DNA from: Euborellia annulipes | Taxonomy: Eukaryota; Arthropoda; Insecta; Dermaptera; Anisolabididae | Assembly (NCBI GenBank): GCA_023213315.1 | Contig: JAKCPI010012532.1 | Location: 1-64,000 of the forward strand | Reading direction: 5' to 3' | DNA length: 64,000 nt | Shown: positions 43,550 through 55,549 of the stretch, in pieces | Layout of the letters: the number at the start of each line of letters is the position of its first letter | Numbering within the stretch: the stretch's first letter is position 1 | Position numbers and translations under genes: made by a program | Notes under the pieces: generated by a model | What the model saw: only the letters and a program-made list of their open reading frames with translations | What the model was told of the DNA's origin: nothing | The model's database searches: none

Positions 43550-43870
43550 CTGGCTAAGTTTCCCAATTAAGTGATTGAATGGCGAGAAAGGAGGAGGTAA
43601 AAGGAGAGGGGGATGGGTAGGAAATGCCGACTAGAATTTGGGGGCATTCCACAAACAGCTGATTGAATCTCCGTTTTGACCCCATCGATTTGCCCCATCC
43701 AATTTGCTAAATGTCTAGATAAGCTAGACCAACCACGCCTTAATCTATATAGAGAGAGGTTATATATTTCCAGCCGGAAATGGATATCAGTTTAAGTGGT
43801 GACTGAAAGACAGTTGTGCATAATTTTAACAGACAAATGTTTCATTTTGCGTTTATCTTGATTCACTCAT
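43550..43870. other. Complex-sequence island
   Basis: A purine-rich stretch (ggcgagaaaggaggaggtaa) is followed by 'cacaaacagctgattgaatc' (E-box CAGCTG) and 'accccatcgatttgcccc'. No repeat match or long frame. Candidate regulatory DNA only by inference. Confidence 0.3.
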
Positions 43871-44129
43871 AAATGGATTTGTTCATGGCAACCGAAGCAA
43901 AAATATTTTTTTGTGAATTTTTATTTTGTCTTATTTTTAATTTAATTAAAAAAAAAAACTCTTTTTCTCTCTGTTTGTTTATTTGTTTATTAATATATAC
44001 AATGATTTATTGTTATTTAAAAAAAATACTGTTGCCAAGCGTTGTTCTAAACATATATGACTGAAGGGAATATTTATTTTGCCTAACAAGATAAAACAAA
44101 TTTCTATTATAATATTAGTGATCAAAAAA

Positions 44130-44385
44130 CAGTGGCGTCATTTCAACTTTTTCTTGGGGGGAGGGGCAAACATTTTTTTTCTTAAAATTTACTTACAAAT
44201 AGGTAATCAAATTTAGCCAAAAGATATTTAATTAATTGTTTAATTTTGTACAGTTTATATACTCGTAGATATATTTTGAAAGATTTTATTTAGAAAAATA
44301 TAAAATTTTATAAAAATCAGAGCCCTTGAGGGGGGGGGGGGCAAATGACCCCCTGCTCCCCCCCCCCCCTTAAATGACGCTACTG
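44130..44385. mobile_element. hAT-like MITE (CAGTGGCGTCATTT)
   Basis: TIRs cagtggcgtcattt and aaatgacgctactg with G/C tracts inside each end. The flanking octamers tcaaaaaa / ccaaaaga match at 6 of 8. The body matches the copy at 56,511-56,750 and the partial reverse copy at 63,698. Confidence 0.75.
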
Positions 44386-44521
44386 CCAAAAGACGTGGTA
44401 TTTTAAAATTCTAAATTAAAAAGTTAAGGAAAGGCTACTCCAATAAATTAATTTATATAATATTTTCGAGTTTTTTTTGTGGTGGGGGGTTTGCGCCGCC
44501 AAAATAAGTTAAAGAATATAA

Positions 44522-44838
44522 AATTTTATGGATACAGGAGACGTAGAAGCCAGGAGATTAAATTGAAAAATTTAATTGTTAATTGTCAACTTTTTCGGGA
44601 TAATTAATTGTATTGTAACAATTACACACTTGTTATGTATATGTTAATAACTACAGTACTACTAATTGCATTTTAACAATTGTCCTGAAGAAGGTCGTGA
44701 TTAAGGGCGAAAACGTCGAATTTATTGAATTGTAACAATTAATTGTCCTGTGTAAGGTCGTGATTGGCGATCGAAACGTCAACAATCATTAAAAATTTTT
44801 ATTTAATCTTGCTGCTGTCTCCTCTATCCATTTTAAAT
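44522..44838. mobile_element. Foldback with a tandem hammerhead-like tract
   Basis: Outer arms 'aaattttatggata..aggagac' and complement. The right half holds two successive core-like units: CTGAAGAAGGTCGTGATT..GGGCGAAAACGTC (44,685-44,718) and CTGTGTAAGGTCGTGATT..GATCGAAACGTC (44,748-44,780). The first has an extra A in GAAAAC and the second has a damaged CTGA core. Confidence 0.6.
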
Positions 44839-45034
44839 TCTACAGCCAAATATCTCATCGATATAAATTTTATAATTTTTTAATAAAGCTTAAAATTTGT
44901 ACATTAAATTTCTCTCTAGTATATTTTAATTTTGGGGTTAAAACTTCCTCCACCCCTGGTTTATATAATAGTAACTCTAAAATACTTGGCAAGAAATTGT
45001 CAACAACTCTTTTCCTAATAATTAATATAGTTAG

Positions 45035-45215
45035 TTACTGGAAGGTAGGCAACCCAACTAACTCAAGTCTTCGATTCATTACTTTCACAAACTTGCATAC
45101 TAGTTATGTAAGCTACTAATAATTGGTGGTGGTAAATTTGGGAAGGGTCCCTATTAGCTACTGTTTACAATTATTTTTTGTGGTACCGCATTCGTAATTG
45201 TTACTAGAATATTTA
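45035..45215. repeat. N-family fragment
   Basis: 'ctggaaggtaggcaacccaa' at about 45,039 begins an N-like stretch. No clear inverted partner. Confidence 0.4.
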
Positions 45216-46207
45216 ATTTGAAGCACCATCAAATGTCCTGTTTGTTGACCAATACACAGTTCTCTTAATTTCTCTTGTCAATTTTTAGCGTACTTCCGAA
45301 GGGCAAAAAGTGCTTTTTATTTAAAAAAAAAATTATATAATTATACTGACTAGTAGAATTAATTTAATTTAATTTAAATGTAAGTTAACTCATTTATTTA
45401 AAAAAAAAAATACTAAATAAAAATCTCGTTGTTCGTTTTTAGTGATTAATTTAAATTAAAATGAAAATTTAATTAAATATAAAATGTGTTTTTTGCCTTA
45501 GATTTGTTCTTAATTAGTAAATTTAAATCAAGTATTAATTACAAGAGTTGAATATACGAGTAATATCATTTCATTAAATGAAACATTTCAATCATTTATA
45601 AATTTGTATATATATAGAGAGAGAGGAATTATATTTCAAAACGAAAAGAGAATGTGTTAGAGAGAAAGAGAGATGACAAGAGTATAGTTTGGGGTAGTGT
45701 CGAGAGGGGGGGGGGGGGCGTGTTCTATCTAAATGTTGCATGTCATCAAATTCCTCAAGAGGAAAATTTGAAATTTCATACGCCTATCTTTCATTCATAA
45801 GTTTTGAATTTTATTGACTCCCATTCTCGAGCAGAGAAAAGTCTTGGGAATGTCAACAAGTGACACAAATGACAGCGTCACAAATGTCACAAGTGTCACA
45901 GGTGACACAGGTGAAGATGAAGCGTTTTCTTCGATCAGTTAATAAAATCCCCTATGCACGAAGAGAGACAGTCACCTCAACAAGCAAATGTGTATTTCGA
46001 CAAGGGAAAAAAATACAAAGGCAGAGACAATTTAGAGAAGAATTTCACCCAAGAGAACCAAATATACAAATATTACTTAAAGATATCATATTTATTATAA
46101 TCACATTTCTATCTTGGTTTCTTTTGACATATCATTTAAATGGAATTCGAAATCTTTCTTTGACGCATAATAAATTAATGAAAATATACTTTAATGTGCA
46201 ATATAAC
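45216..46207. other. Spacer with a short minisatellite and weak open frames
   Basis: A purine-rich tract (45,618-45,718) ends in a G-run. A short repeat 'gtcaca(a/g)' covers 45,855-45,912. One frame from an ATG at 45,850 gives a 30-residue acidic Ser/Thr-rich peptide; another gives 132 codons but runs into the hAT-like element at 46,208. Neither shows a domain. Confidence 0.35.
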
Positions 46208-46911
46208 CAGGATTGGGAAAAATTCTTTAAAAAGTATCGCGATCTTTTTTGTATTTAAATCCGAAAATCCGATCCGGTCCAGGATTTTCGGATCTGGAAC
46301 GAAATCCTTTTTTTTTGGGAGGATCTTGGATCTGGATAGAAATCATTTTTGTTCTCTGGATTTTGGATCGCATCGCTAATCTTTTTAGAAGGATTAACAC
46401 TCCTGGATTTTTGAGATTCTTTTCAAAGGATTGCCAATCCTTTAAAATTTTTTTTCTTTTTAATAAACGTATATATCCTTTTGATTCATTCAAACACCTA
46501 AAAATCAAGTCCGAATCGGATTTTCTGAACGAGGTTCTGAACTTGCGGATCGAAACAGCGATCCACAAATCCGGCCAGTTTGAACCATCCAATCCAATAT
46601 TCTGTTCGGGTTGATGCAATAGGATTACCGATCCTATTTAGAAATCGCTATTTCGATCCGCAAATTCCGATACTCGATCAGAAAATCAAAAGGACATACG
46701 TTTATTAAAAAGTAAAAAATTTTAAAGGATTGGCAATCCTTTGAAAAGAATCTCAATAATTCAGGATTGTTAATCCTTCGAAAATGATTAGCCTTCCGAA
46801 CCTAGATCCAGAGAGAAAAAATGATTTCGATCCAGATCCAAGATACTCCTCAAAATACGATTTCGATCTAACTGGATCAGATTTTTGGATTTAAATCCAT
46901 AAGGATCTCTG
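46208..46911. mobile_element. Large gatcc-rich inverted-repeat element, hAT-like
   Basis: About 700 bp. Arms (about 46,231-46,570 and 46,620-46,911) are complementary, with frequent 'ggatc' and 'aggattggcaatcct' words. Proposed ends CAGGATTGG and its partner ending GGATCTCTG have flanking octamers aatataac / attataat (6 of 8). hAT assignment is tentative. Frames of 121 and 130 codons on both strands are artefacts of the arms. Confidence 0.55.
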
Positions 46912-47686
46912 ATTATAATGGCTTAATATTTTTTATTTAATTTTGCTGTGATGACTCTCAACCAAGTTTTTTGTCAGACGTAAATATCCCAATATGTGTA
47001 AAGATTTGTGTCTATTTAATATAACTCTAGTATTGGGCTGTCACTGGAAGACAAAGACTGATATCGATACTTAAGTATCTCCTGTGCTGGATGACTGTAC
47101 CATTTTATTAATTAATTTTGGAAAGGACATACATTTTTTTTATCAAAAAGAATGACTATAATTTTGTCGCCAACCCAGTTTATGTTTTTTTTTTATATAC
47201 AATATATGAAAGAACTCAATGAATACTTTAAAAATAAATAAATACAACAATTAAATATCTATAATTGAAAAGAGATTTCCGAAGCCATTACATTTAAATC
47301 ATTCATTTGATTTTTATACTACGGACAAGAATCATTTGGGGAATTCTTTTTTTTATCCGAAAATTGAATGGTATGGGAGAGTCAATCATCCCCTCCAGAC
47401 CGTTTTTTTCAATTAATCCAGCCGTAGATAAAAATAAAAAGTGTATTGAATAAATTTTAAAATTTCAATTTCTATTAAAAAAGAAAATGAAATTGGAAAC
47501 AGAAAAAATATTTGACAAGTCGATGAAATAAATTAAACTGACTTCGAAATTATTGATATGACAAAAGATATTTAAATCGAAAATGGTTGAGGGGGGGAGA
47601 GAGAGGTGGGCTTTTAATGAATCATTCGAAATTATTCACTTGACTGAATGGAATAGAAACATAGATACAGGACAGCTGAATTGAAG
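46912..47686. other. A+T-rich spacer
   Basis: Nothing recognised. Confidence 0.4.
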
Positions 47687-48026
47687 ATTATGTCGACAAT
47701 TTTTTTTTCTATGATAAGGAACTTTTTCGGGTTTTTTTCTCTCTCCATTCATTTTATTAGCCAAAAATAGAGATAGCAAAGCTAATTTGATCCAGATTTC
47801 TCTAAAAATAACGAAAAAATAGAAAAAATATGAAGCTGATACTAACCTATAAAAACGTAAGTTATTTTATTTATTCAACAACTAGGCACATATTTAAAAC
47901 AAATATTTTTAAAGAAATCTGGATCAAATTGGCTTTGCCATTTCTATTTTAGGCTAATGAAAAGAATGGAGAGAGAAAAAAAACCCGAAAAAGTTCCCTA
48001 TCACAGAAAAAAATTGTTGACATAAT
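47687..48026. mobile_element. Inverted-repeat element, ~140-bp arms
   Basis: 'attatgtcgacaatttttt' and 'gaactttttcgggttttttt' on the left face their complements on the right, continuing to 'gctaatttgatccagatttc'. Core motifs of the hammerhead type are absent. Class unknown. Confidence 0.65.
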
Positions 48027-48094
48027 GTTAAATCGAGCCCGGACAGCTGCTACCTCAATCATGTTACTCCTAAGAATATATATAATGTACCATT

Positions 48095-48261
48095 TATTGC
48101 AATAGTATTGAGACTCAAATCCGGTAGTTGGGCAACCCAAATGGCACACGCGCATTAAAACTTTCTTATCTGTGTGAGAAATACCTTTTTAAAGCAGACA
48201 AGAAAGCTTTAGTGTGCGTGGCTGCCTAACTACCAGGCTTTACTCTCAATACTATTACAAC
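48095..48261. mobile_element. N-family element, short copy
   Basis: 'tattgcaatagtattgagac' with 'gggcaacccaaatggcacac' on the left; the inverted counterpart ends 'ctcaatactattacaaca'. It lies about 20 bp upstream of an R1 copy that contains another N element. Confidence 0.7.
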
Positions 48262-48279
48262 AGAAGGTATATATATTTT

Positions 48280-49149
48280 TTATTTTCTCTTACCTATATA
48301 TTTTAATATATAGAGAGAAAGTATTGCATTCATGTTAAAAATTCGATTTGATAGAAAAATACGTTTTGAATCTAAAGGTCTGTCTGTGTTCAAAATAATG
48401 TAAGAAATAAATGAGCTATGAGGTTGAAATTTTATATTTAAGTTAGGTACCCTCTGACACGCGAAAATAAGCTTTTAAATTAAATTGACCAAAAACTACT
48501 AGTACTTTATTGATGTACTTTTTCAGTTTTTTTTTTCGATTTACTCAAAATTCACTCTATTGATTTTGATTAAAATACATAAATCAATTATTTTTTTAGA
48601 TGCTCTTTAAAATGTATATTCTCATTTTGCTCTCGAAATTGTTTAAAGCACACTTTACTCTTGTACGTCAAAGGAAAGAGAAGAAATGGTAACAAAATAT
48701 AAATATTTTTCTATGATGATGAATTTCACATATTGAATTCTAATGTACTGCCAGGTACTAAATACTATCTATTGCAATAGTATTGAGACTAAAACCCGGT
48801 AGTTAGGCATCCCAAATGGCACACGTTCACTAAACTTTTTTTCTGATTAAAACATTCAGATAATTTTTACTTCTATATATCATGAAAATATTAAAAAGAT
48901 AAATTTTATGGTTATTCTTTTGTTAAAAAGTGTCGTTCGGCCTATTGTCTGCTTTGAACAAGGTATTTCTCACACAGACAGGCTGCCATTTGGGCTGCCT
49001 ACCTACCGAGCTTTAGTCCCAATACTATTGCAATAGATTGTATGTACATATCGAGACAAAAAATTGGTATGAAATGTACAGAACACGACTTTCAATTAAG
49101 ACAAGAGAAAGTCATTATTTGTGCTGTGCCGGACACACCAGTTTTTTTA
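48280..49149 (+). repeat. R1 copy 11, split by an N element
   Basis: R1 from 'ttctcttacctatatatttt' to 'aatgtactgccaggtact' (about 48,760), then the N insertion, then 'acatatcgagacaaaaaatt' and a degraded terminal hairpin to 49,149. Confidence 0.7.
48767..49038. mobile_element. N-family element inserted in R1
   Basis: A 272-bp inverted repeat with ends atctattgcaatagtattg and complement, containing 'aaacccggtagttaggcatc' and the opposed 'gctgcctacctaccgagctt'. Comparison with other R1 copies shows it is an insertion. The target duplication is ambiguous because the ends are palindromic. Confidence 0.75.
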
Positions 49150-50487
49150 AAATCTACTTAAGAATTGTGTGTAGTGCCGCTTCTTTTTTCTATAATTTGG
49201 TTGAGTGTGTGACTACAACAAACTAATTTTTGAATTTCTTTACCCACAACATTTTTTTATATACTTTATTTATATTTAATGTATATAAGAGTAATTTTCT
49301 CTTTTTAATACTTTATATTAGTTTTGTTTTATGATGTCTTATAAAAAGTTTCCCATTTAAAACGAATATATACATCTGTATATACAATCACCGTAAAAAT
49401 AAAATTTCTCTCAGCTTTTTTAATGAGAATTGTATCCTTCAATAATCTTGTATTATAAGATTAACCTTGTTTTAAAGAGAATTCATATTAATAATTGATT
49501 GGATTTTTAATTACATAATCCTTAAAAAAATAGATTTATTTATAAATATATTTTAAATTGTTGACTCGACAGGAATAATACATTTTTGTTGTTCAGTCCT
49601 ATCCTATCCTATTTCTGTTTCAAGTAACAAATGATATTTTTTGTGTTGTTTGTATTATTATTAACGATCGTTATTCAGTAAAGGCATTTTCTTTAGAAAA
49701 ACAAAGAAAAAATATATGGATGCAGTTCAAAAAACTTATATTATTTAAGTGAAGATTCTTCTTAAATTTGCTTAACACTCGATAGCAGGTTTCAATAAAA
49801 ACATTTTTATGAAGTCTTATAACTAGAGCCCGGATTTTTATGCAGCAAAGAAGTTTCACTTCTTTCGTATATAGTATGAATAAAAGGTTTTTTTTTTCCT
49901 TTGATTTTTTTTCTGTCAACATAAGGGATGTTAAAAGAAAAAAGGTAATAGGAAATTTGTTTTCCTTGACTGTAATGTATAATTTTTTTTTTTTTAATTT
50001 AGAAGTAATAATTACCGAATCCGGGAGTGGAGGGATATTAAATGACTCGTTTAAAAAAAGAATTTCCGGAGAAGATAAAAAAAAATAAAATAAAAATGGA
50101 AATTGGAAATGGGTTCTCGGAGGGCGCAATGGCTTCCATTCCATCCATTTAACTTGGAAATGATCGATTCTGAGCAGATCTCGCTCAGAAAACATTAATT
50201 TTTAAAACTTGAACCGCCGGGTTTGGAGATTTATTTGGAAATAAATATTAAATAGCGTACAGGCACAATTTTGGATTCGACCTGCCTCAAATGGTTATCA
50301 TATTTTTGCAATTTGATAAAAAATATATATACAAAAATATTAATAATAAAATAAAAAACGATCCTCTATATTTAAATGCATTTTATTTTTCATACAAATT
50401 TTTAAATACATGCATTCTTTAGCTGATATCATTATTTTATTATCGAAGAAATGCGAAATGAGATTTAGTAAATGGGTAATAAGTTGA
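49150..50487. other. Spacer with a moderately complex patch
   Basis: Mostly A+T-rich. About 50,000-50,230 is more complex (ttaccgaatccgggagtgga). The 174-codon minus-strand frame (49,671-50,195) is rich in Lys, Phe, Leu and Ile with no domain and is probably chance. Confidence 0.35.
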
Positions 50488-50972
50488 TATTCAAATTAGG
50501 TAGAAAGAATGAGCAAAGCAGCTAGTTTATATTTCACTTTAATGTCAAAGCAGGGCGGATGTTTCGGTCGCATATGGGACCATCTTCAGGGCTACAAACG
50601 AAGAAGAAATAAACATTTAACAGATACAATCAATTAGATAAGATTTTCATTATTTTGTTTTATATTTATAATCACCCAGGTTAATGTCTGAAAATATATC
50701 TCCTCGCCAAGTTATATTGGTGGTTACAATTGTGTAAGCCCAATATAACCTGGCAAGGAATATTTTCAGACATTAACCTGGGTGATTATAAATATAAAAC
50801 AAAATAATGAAAATTTTATCTAATTGATTGTATCTATTAAATGTTTATTTCTTCTTTGTTTGTAGCCCTGAAGATAGTCCCATATGCAAACGAAACGTCG
50901 GCCCTGGTTTGACAATAATGTGAAATATAAACTAGGTACTTTGCTTATTCTTTCTAACTAATTTGAATGTAT
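50488..50972. mobile_element. Foldback element with two hammerhead-like cores
   Basis: A 485-bp inverted repeat: outer arms 'atattcaaattaggtagaaa' and complement, long inner arms through 'ggttaatgtctgaaaatat', and a short central loop. Cores face each other at about 50,548-50,596 (minus) and 50,864-50,903 (plus). Subterminal 'gcaaagcagctagttt' links it to 2331-2716. Confidence 0.75.
50864..50903 (+). ncRNA. Hammerhead-like motif
   Basis: GCC, CTGAAGA, a degraded stem II (tagtcccatatgcaaac), GAAACGTC, GGC. Stem I GCC/GGC is a perfect 3 pairs and the triplet is GUC. The minus-strand partner has the better stem II (GGTC/GACC) but a damaged triplet (ATC). Confidence 0.45.
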
Positions 50973-51584
50973 ATTTTTTATAAAGATTTGTAAAAGATTT
51001 ATAGGAAACTTAAATAATTTTCTCACCAATAAACTCATTTATTTTAACAAATTTCTGTAGTAAAATTGTATTCCATTAATAGTCGCAGCAGAAATTTTTT
51101 TCTTCTCATTTGGGCTGTCTTTCTTCAACTAATTTCTACACCATCATTGAAATGGTGAAAAAATACGAAAAACAAATTTAATATACGACTGTGGTGTTCT
51201 TTTTATTTTGCTTATATTTTTGGAATCTGATAAGAATTAAGTTATAGTCGAAGATGGTTGTAAAAAGGAGATTTGAATTGAGCGGTAAATAAAATAAAAA
51301 TAAATCTACAATTATTAAAATTCAACTCTAAACTAATAATTTTGATTATAAGGATACAATTGTTACATTTGTAATATCCAATAATCTCTGGAATTATCCA
51401 TATATGCATTAGATTAGACACGTTTGACAATTTGACAGATAGAACAATAAACAGATCAGTTGCAACATGATCATGATTTCATACTAAAGAACGTCACTTA
51501 GCAAATCACCTTAACGTTCACGCTGGTATGTCGACTCGGGTCTATTCTATAATTTCGATTTCGCCTCTGTGACATCAACAGGTC
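50973..51584. other. A+T-rich spacer
   Basis: N-type phrase 'tcatttgggctgtctttctt' at about 51,107. No gene seen. Confidence 0.4.
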
Positions 51585-51759
51585 AGGGCTAAAAAAAAGT
51601 ATTTTTCCTATAAATTTGTTAGGATAAGTAGACAGGAAAAAGAAGAGAGTGCAGCTAGTGGAGCAACAAAATACCAGTGGTAGTGGAACAATGAAATACC
51701 ACTAGCTGCTGTCACTTTTTTTCCTGTCTACTTATCCTAATTGAACTACCTAAGCCCTA
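51585..51759. repeat. Foldback with exchanged loop
   Basis: Left arm 'agggct..taggataagtagacaggaaa..gcagctagtgg' and right arm 'ccactagctgctgtcact..ttcctgtctacttatcctaa..agccct' are complementary. The loop contains an imperfect 'accagtggtagtgg' repeat. No core motif. Confidence 0.65.
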
Positions 51760-52011
51760 CATATCTACTATAGATTTGTATTCTGAACATTTTAAAAAAT
51801 ATTTCGATGTTATTTTTTTAAATAAATTAAATTCATTAATTATAACTGTGACAAAAATGGCTGGTTGCCTAATGCCAACTTTTAAAAAAAATTAATTAAT
51901 TAAAAATTTTCTTAAGAGAAATATTTTTCTATAAAATTTAATTAATTAATTTTTTATTCCAGAAATTAAATTACTATTTGAAAAATTTTAAATTCAAAAA
52001 TGAAAACATTG
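51760..52011. other. A+T-rich spacer
   Basis: Nothing recognised. Confidence 0.45.
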
Positions 52012-52263
52012 TGTTTATTAAAGCTTTTGTGGTTTGAAATATTATTATTAGGGGAATTTTTAATTATAGACGACATTTTTGTATTAATTATTTATTAAAA
52101 ATATAAATACTGTACGTTTCGACTCTTTTTCTGCAGTTCACTTGAGTCGGAGCAAGAGCACAGTACTTGAGAACGGCTGCAGAATAAGCAGTCGAAATGT
52201 TGTACAGTATTTATAAATTAATAACAAAAATGTGGTCTATAATTAAAAATTCCCTGAATAATA
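52012..52263. mobile_element. Foldback, same family as 6967 and 41,229
   Basis: Left end 'tttattaaagcttttgtggt', arms 'ttgtattaattatttattaa' and 'aaatactgtac', inner arms 'ttctgcagttcactt' and 'gaacggctgcagaataagc'. It matches the right tail of 6967-7117 and the arms of 41,229-41,713. Confidence 0.65.
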
Positions 52264-52349
52264 ATGAGTACATTATTTGTCAAATATTATATAAAGAAAA
52301 AAAATTGTTTTTTTTTTTTTTTTATATTTATTTTGCCAACTTACCCCCC

Positions 52350-52510
52350 TTTAAAAAAATAACAATCCAGAACAAGCTTTCTGATTGGCTAGAGCAAGCA
52401 GGATCTTATCAATAATAGTAGAACAGCTCCTACTTTCTCTTCAATTCTTTAAGTTTATTTACATCTTTTGAGTACGTGGTTGACGACTACGAATTACCCA
52501 AACAAAGACT
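52350..52510. repeat. M module plus S-head fragment
   Basis: 52,350-52,435 matches the M module ('cagaacaagctttctgattg', 'cagctcctacttt'). About 52,463-52,510 ('catcttttgagtacgtggtt..cgactacgaattaccc') matches the S head. Confidence 0.45.
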
Positions 52511-52566
52511 GATATCTCTTCTTCACTTCTATCGAGCCTCAGACTTGCTCCTTTTCGAATTTGATA

Positions 52567-52700
52567 ATGATCATTATTTATATATATAAAGCGCTAGCAA
52601 TTCATTCCCGGTGTATGTAACGGGTTACTATGATTTTTAAGAGATAGGTGACGCTAATTGGCTAGAGTCAGAGGGAAATTTAAAACTTGATAATTAATAT
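52567..52700 (+). repeat. K-family repeat
   Basis: 'atatataaagcgctagcaat', 'gctaattggctagagtcaga', 'gggaaatttaaaac' as in the copy at 4526. Confidence 0.5.
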
Positions 52701-53689
52701 TGAACATTTTTTGTAAAAAAAAAAGTGTGAGCCTTTCAATTAAAATATTCAATGAGCGCACACGCTTTTATTTTTTAACATAAATTTTTATTTTTTATAT
52801 TAAAGTTAAAATTTCGGATTTGAAATTATTTTATTAAAACCAATTGAATAAATATGATTAACAAATGATAATCAAAATATGCTTGTATAATAATTGGGAA
52901 ATTTTACGAACATAAACATATATAGCATTGTGTTTCGTAAATCATGATTTTCAATCGGGTTAGATATGAATATCCCTCAGTATGTATTGGATCTTAAAGG
53001 CCCTTTGTTTTCGGCACAAAAGGGAATTCCTTTTGGCTTGTTTCCCCCGAGGAATTAATTAACGATATAGGACTCTTTGGCCTTTCTTCCAACAACTTTG
53101 CATTAATAATTATCAAACTTGAGCCATTATGTCCATTTTTTTGTCCCTTGAGAGATGGATGGATTCTGTTTTTTGGATGACCGTCGGAAATTCAATTTGT
53201 TATCCTTTGACTTTGAAAACATACAAAACCCAGCAAAAAATTTGGATCTTATTCAGTGATAAAAAGGACTCGGGAAGTTCATTTTTAAAAAATATATATC
53301 ATCAAAAAAAAAAAAAAAAAGAATGAATTATGAAAATAAATGAAATGTAAATTATAGACTTCGTTAGAAATTTAAATGAAATATATAAATCTGATAAAAT
53401 ACTTTTCTAAAATTTATTTGTCGTAAGTGCATATAAATGTGGTTTACTTCTCTGAAATAATTTTCTTGAACTCATTCGCCTTTTGACTTTTTAAAAGGAA
53501 GTAAATTTGCATAATTTGCAATAAATTTGATTAAACTTTAAGAGGAAATATGCACTAATTTATATTCTCTATTCAATTAGTTCTGGGTCATCTTTGTTTT
53601 TTTTTTTTTTTTTAAACACACTTTTCTCACACACACACATACACAGTCTTCGACAACTCAAGAAAAAACGATATTTTTAATAATTTATA
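52701..53689. other. Spacer with a complex island
   Basis: About 52,960-53,320 is more complex ('aaaggccctttgttttcggc', an imperfect palindrome around 'aaagggaattccttttgg') and holds a 65-codon frame with no domain. Confidence 0.3.
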
Positions 53690-53836
53690 AATATTTGAGG
53701 CCTAGGCATATTTTAAATAAATTTAAGCCATTTGGTATCCAAAATGACTTAAATAAAATCATCGGACTGCCTGGGATCCGAACCCGCGGCCCTTGGTATA
53801 GAAGGCCAGCACTAAACCAAGACCCGAGGGCCATCT
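53690..53836 (-). mobile_element. tRNA-derived SINE
   Basis: On the minus strand: GGCCCTCGGGTCTTGGTTTAG (A-box region), B box GGGTTCGGATCC, then a short body ('gatgattttatttaagtcat', 'aaatatgcctaggcctc'). The tRNA-like 5' half pairs poorly, so it is not a functional tRNA. The frames at 53,685-53,886 are readings of it. Confidence 0.65.
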
Positions 53837-53879
53837 TTGTTAATAAAAATAAACTAGATAAAAAACAACATGACAATTA

Positions 53880-53955
53880 TTACTAAGAGATGGCGTTAAG
53901 ATCATACCTCTAGTCAATCAAAAAGCTTATTTTAGACTGTCACGTCTGTCAATGG
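53880..53955 (+). repeat. M module
   Basis: 'ctaagagatggcgttaagat' to 'gactgtcacgtctgtcaatg', reverse of the copy at 19,796-19,860. Both copies lie next to a tRNA-SINE but in different relative orientation. Confidence 0.5.
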
Positions 53956-54123
53956 ACATTTTTTTTTAACAATTCATTTTTATTTTCTAAATTCATTTTA
54001 AAACAAGAGTTATTTCTAAAAATTATAGATCCCTTTACATTTTTTGTTTTATTGTTTTTGCATTTTTAATATATTAAAACGGATAATATTAACTAATAAT
54101 TAGGCTTACATTCCTAGAAATTG

Positions 54124-54345
54124 CTCAGGGGCCCACATCTTGTGGGTACGTGGATGGCGACCATGAGCTGCCCTAGCTGGGACTGGCAGTACTTCTTATC
54201 TTTGCATGTCAGTCTCTTTCCTTCTATATTTTCAACAGGCCTCAGACCGTGGGACGGGCCGACCTGTTCTATTCCTTCCCGGTCGCAAAAATCCCCACCC
54301 CCTCCGCCGACCCTGCACCGCGGGATTAAGGCAAAGAAAGAAGAA
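54124..54345 (+). mobile_element. S-type SINE, full length
   Basis: A 222-bp copy from CTCAGGGGCCCACATCTT to GGCAAAGAAAGAAG. Flanking repeats ttacattcctagaaatt / ttacattccttgaaaatt (54,106-54,122; 54,346-54,363) are near-identical, indicating retroposition. The 90-codon frame 54,121-54,393 is a reading of it. Confidence 0.75.
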
Positions 54346-54363
54346 TTACATTCCTTGAAAATT

Positions 54364-55549
54364 AAAAAAAAATTAAATTTTAATTTATTATAGACCCCGA
54401 AATACTATAAATATCTTTTCTAAACTTCCATCGACCTCAAAGGGGTCCACCTGGGCCCTGTTGAGAGTTACTTTTCTAAAACAATTAATTAAACAATTCA
54501 TTAATGAATCGTATTGACTACTTTATATTTATTACATATTTGTGTTCCTCAGTGAAATTTAAATATTTTGAATATTTAATTAATTTTTTTTTTGGCATTA
54601 AAGACTATTTATTTAACTTAATTCAAATGAAATGACTCGTGACCTCACAAGACTCGAGTACTATACTATTTTGCTACGCCCTCTAAATACCTTTTTATTC
54701 TACTTTATATAAGATTCACAATCGGAAATTTAAAACAGAAATTTTATATTGAAGAAATGGAGAACTCTTAATTTAAGTATTGATTTTATTTTTATGGTAA
54801 TATAAATCTTTTATTATTCACAAACGTTTGCATTTTGCTTTATTCCATTTGAGCTTTGATATAAAAGTATTTGGTTGGCTATAGAATAACTATTTTATAA
54901 TATATTTATTATCCTGAGATTTGTTTTATATTCGAAAATAATGTCCCTTTTATTTTACAAATTATTATCACTTTCAATATTTCATTTAATATAATATTTA
55001 TTCAATAATTTAATAATTAATAAAATACTAATCAATACTAATGAGAGACAACGGACACGCTTTATAATTTTATATATAATCGGATCAAGGATCCAAACTC
55101 AAATCTCGGGGGAAAAAACAAAAATTTATTAATTCTCTCTTTCTTTTTTTTCTTAAATTTGGCTTCCTTTCAATAAAAATTTTTATTTATATTGTTTAGT
55201 CGCAGTAATAAAAAAAAAGCAATAATCTCAGTGATTACGTTCCAAATAGTTTATTCTGAATAATAATTTTTAAATTAATTATTTATATATGCAAATATTT
55301 GTTTTATAAATTAAAATTTATTTATAAAATAACTCTAAATTCGTATTTCTGGCCGCGAATAATCGATAGAAAAAAAATTCTTATAAATTTGATAATTAAT
55401 TATTTTCCATTTCTTATACAAAAACACAAATTCCATTTATATATTTATTTATAATAAATAATTGTACATTATAAATGGCATAAAGGAAAAGACAAAAACC
55501 AGCTATAAAAACTTTTCATTATATCATAGTTATGCCAAGTGATATTTTG
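54364..55549. other. A+T-rich spacer
   Basis: Nothing recognised. Confidence 0.45.

Noticed and set aside
44330..44371. G- and C-runs as candidate quadruplex switches (also 9781-9795, 30,860-30,900)
   Set aside because: They belong to the ends of hAT-like MITEs; no evidence of a separate function.
45860..46258. 132-codon frame and a 30-residue acidic peptide frame from 45,850
   Set aside because: The first depends on a short gtcaca repeat and ends inside a hAT-like element. The second is too short and has no splice or homology support.
46227..46619. 130- and 121-codon frames on opposite strands
   Set aside because: They are artefacts of the gatcc-rich inverted arms.
49671..50195. 174-codon open frame on the minus strand
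   Set aside because: Longest frame in the window, but its product is a Lys/Phe/Leu/Ile-rich reading of A/T runs with no domain, and a complementary frame exists on the other strand.
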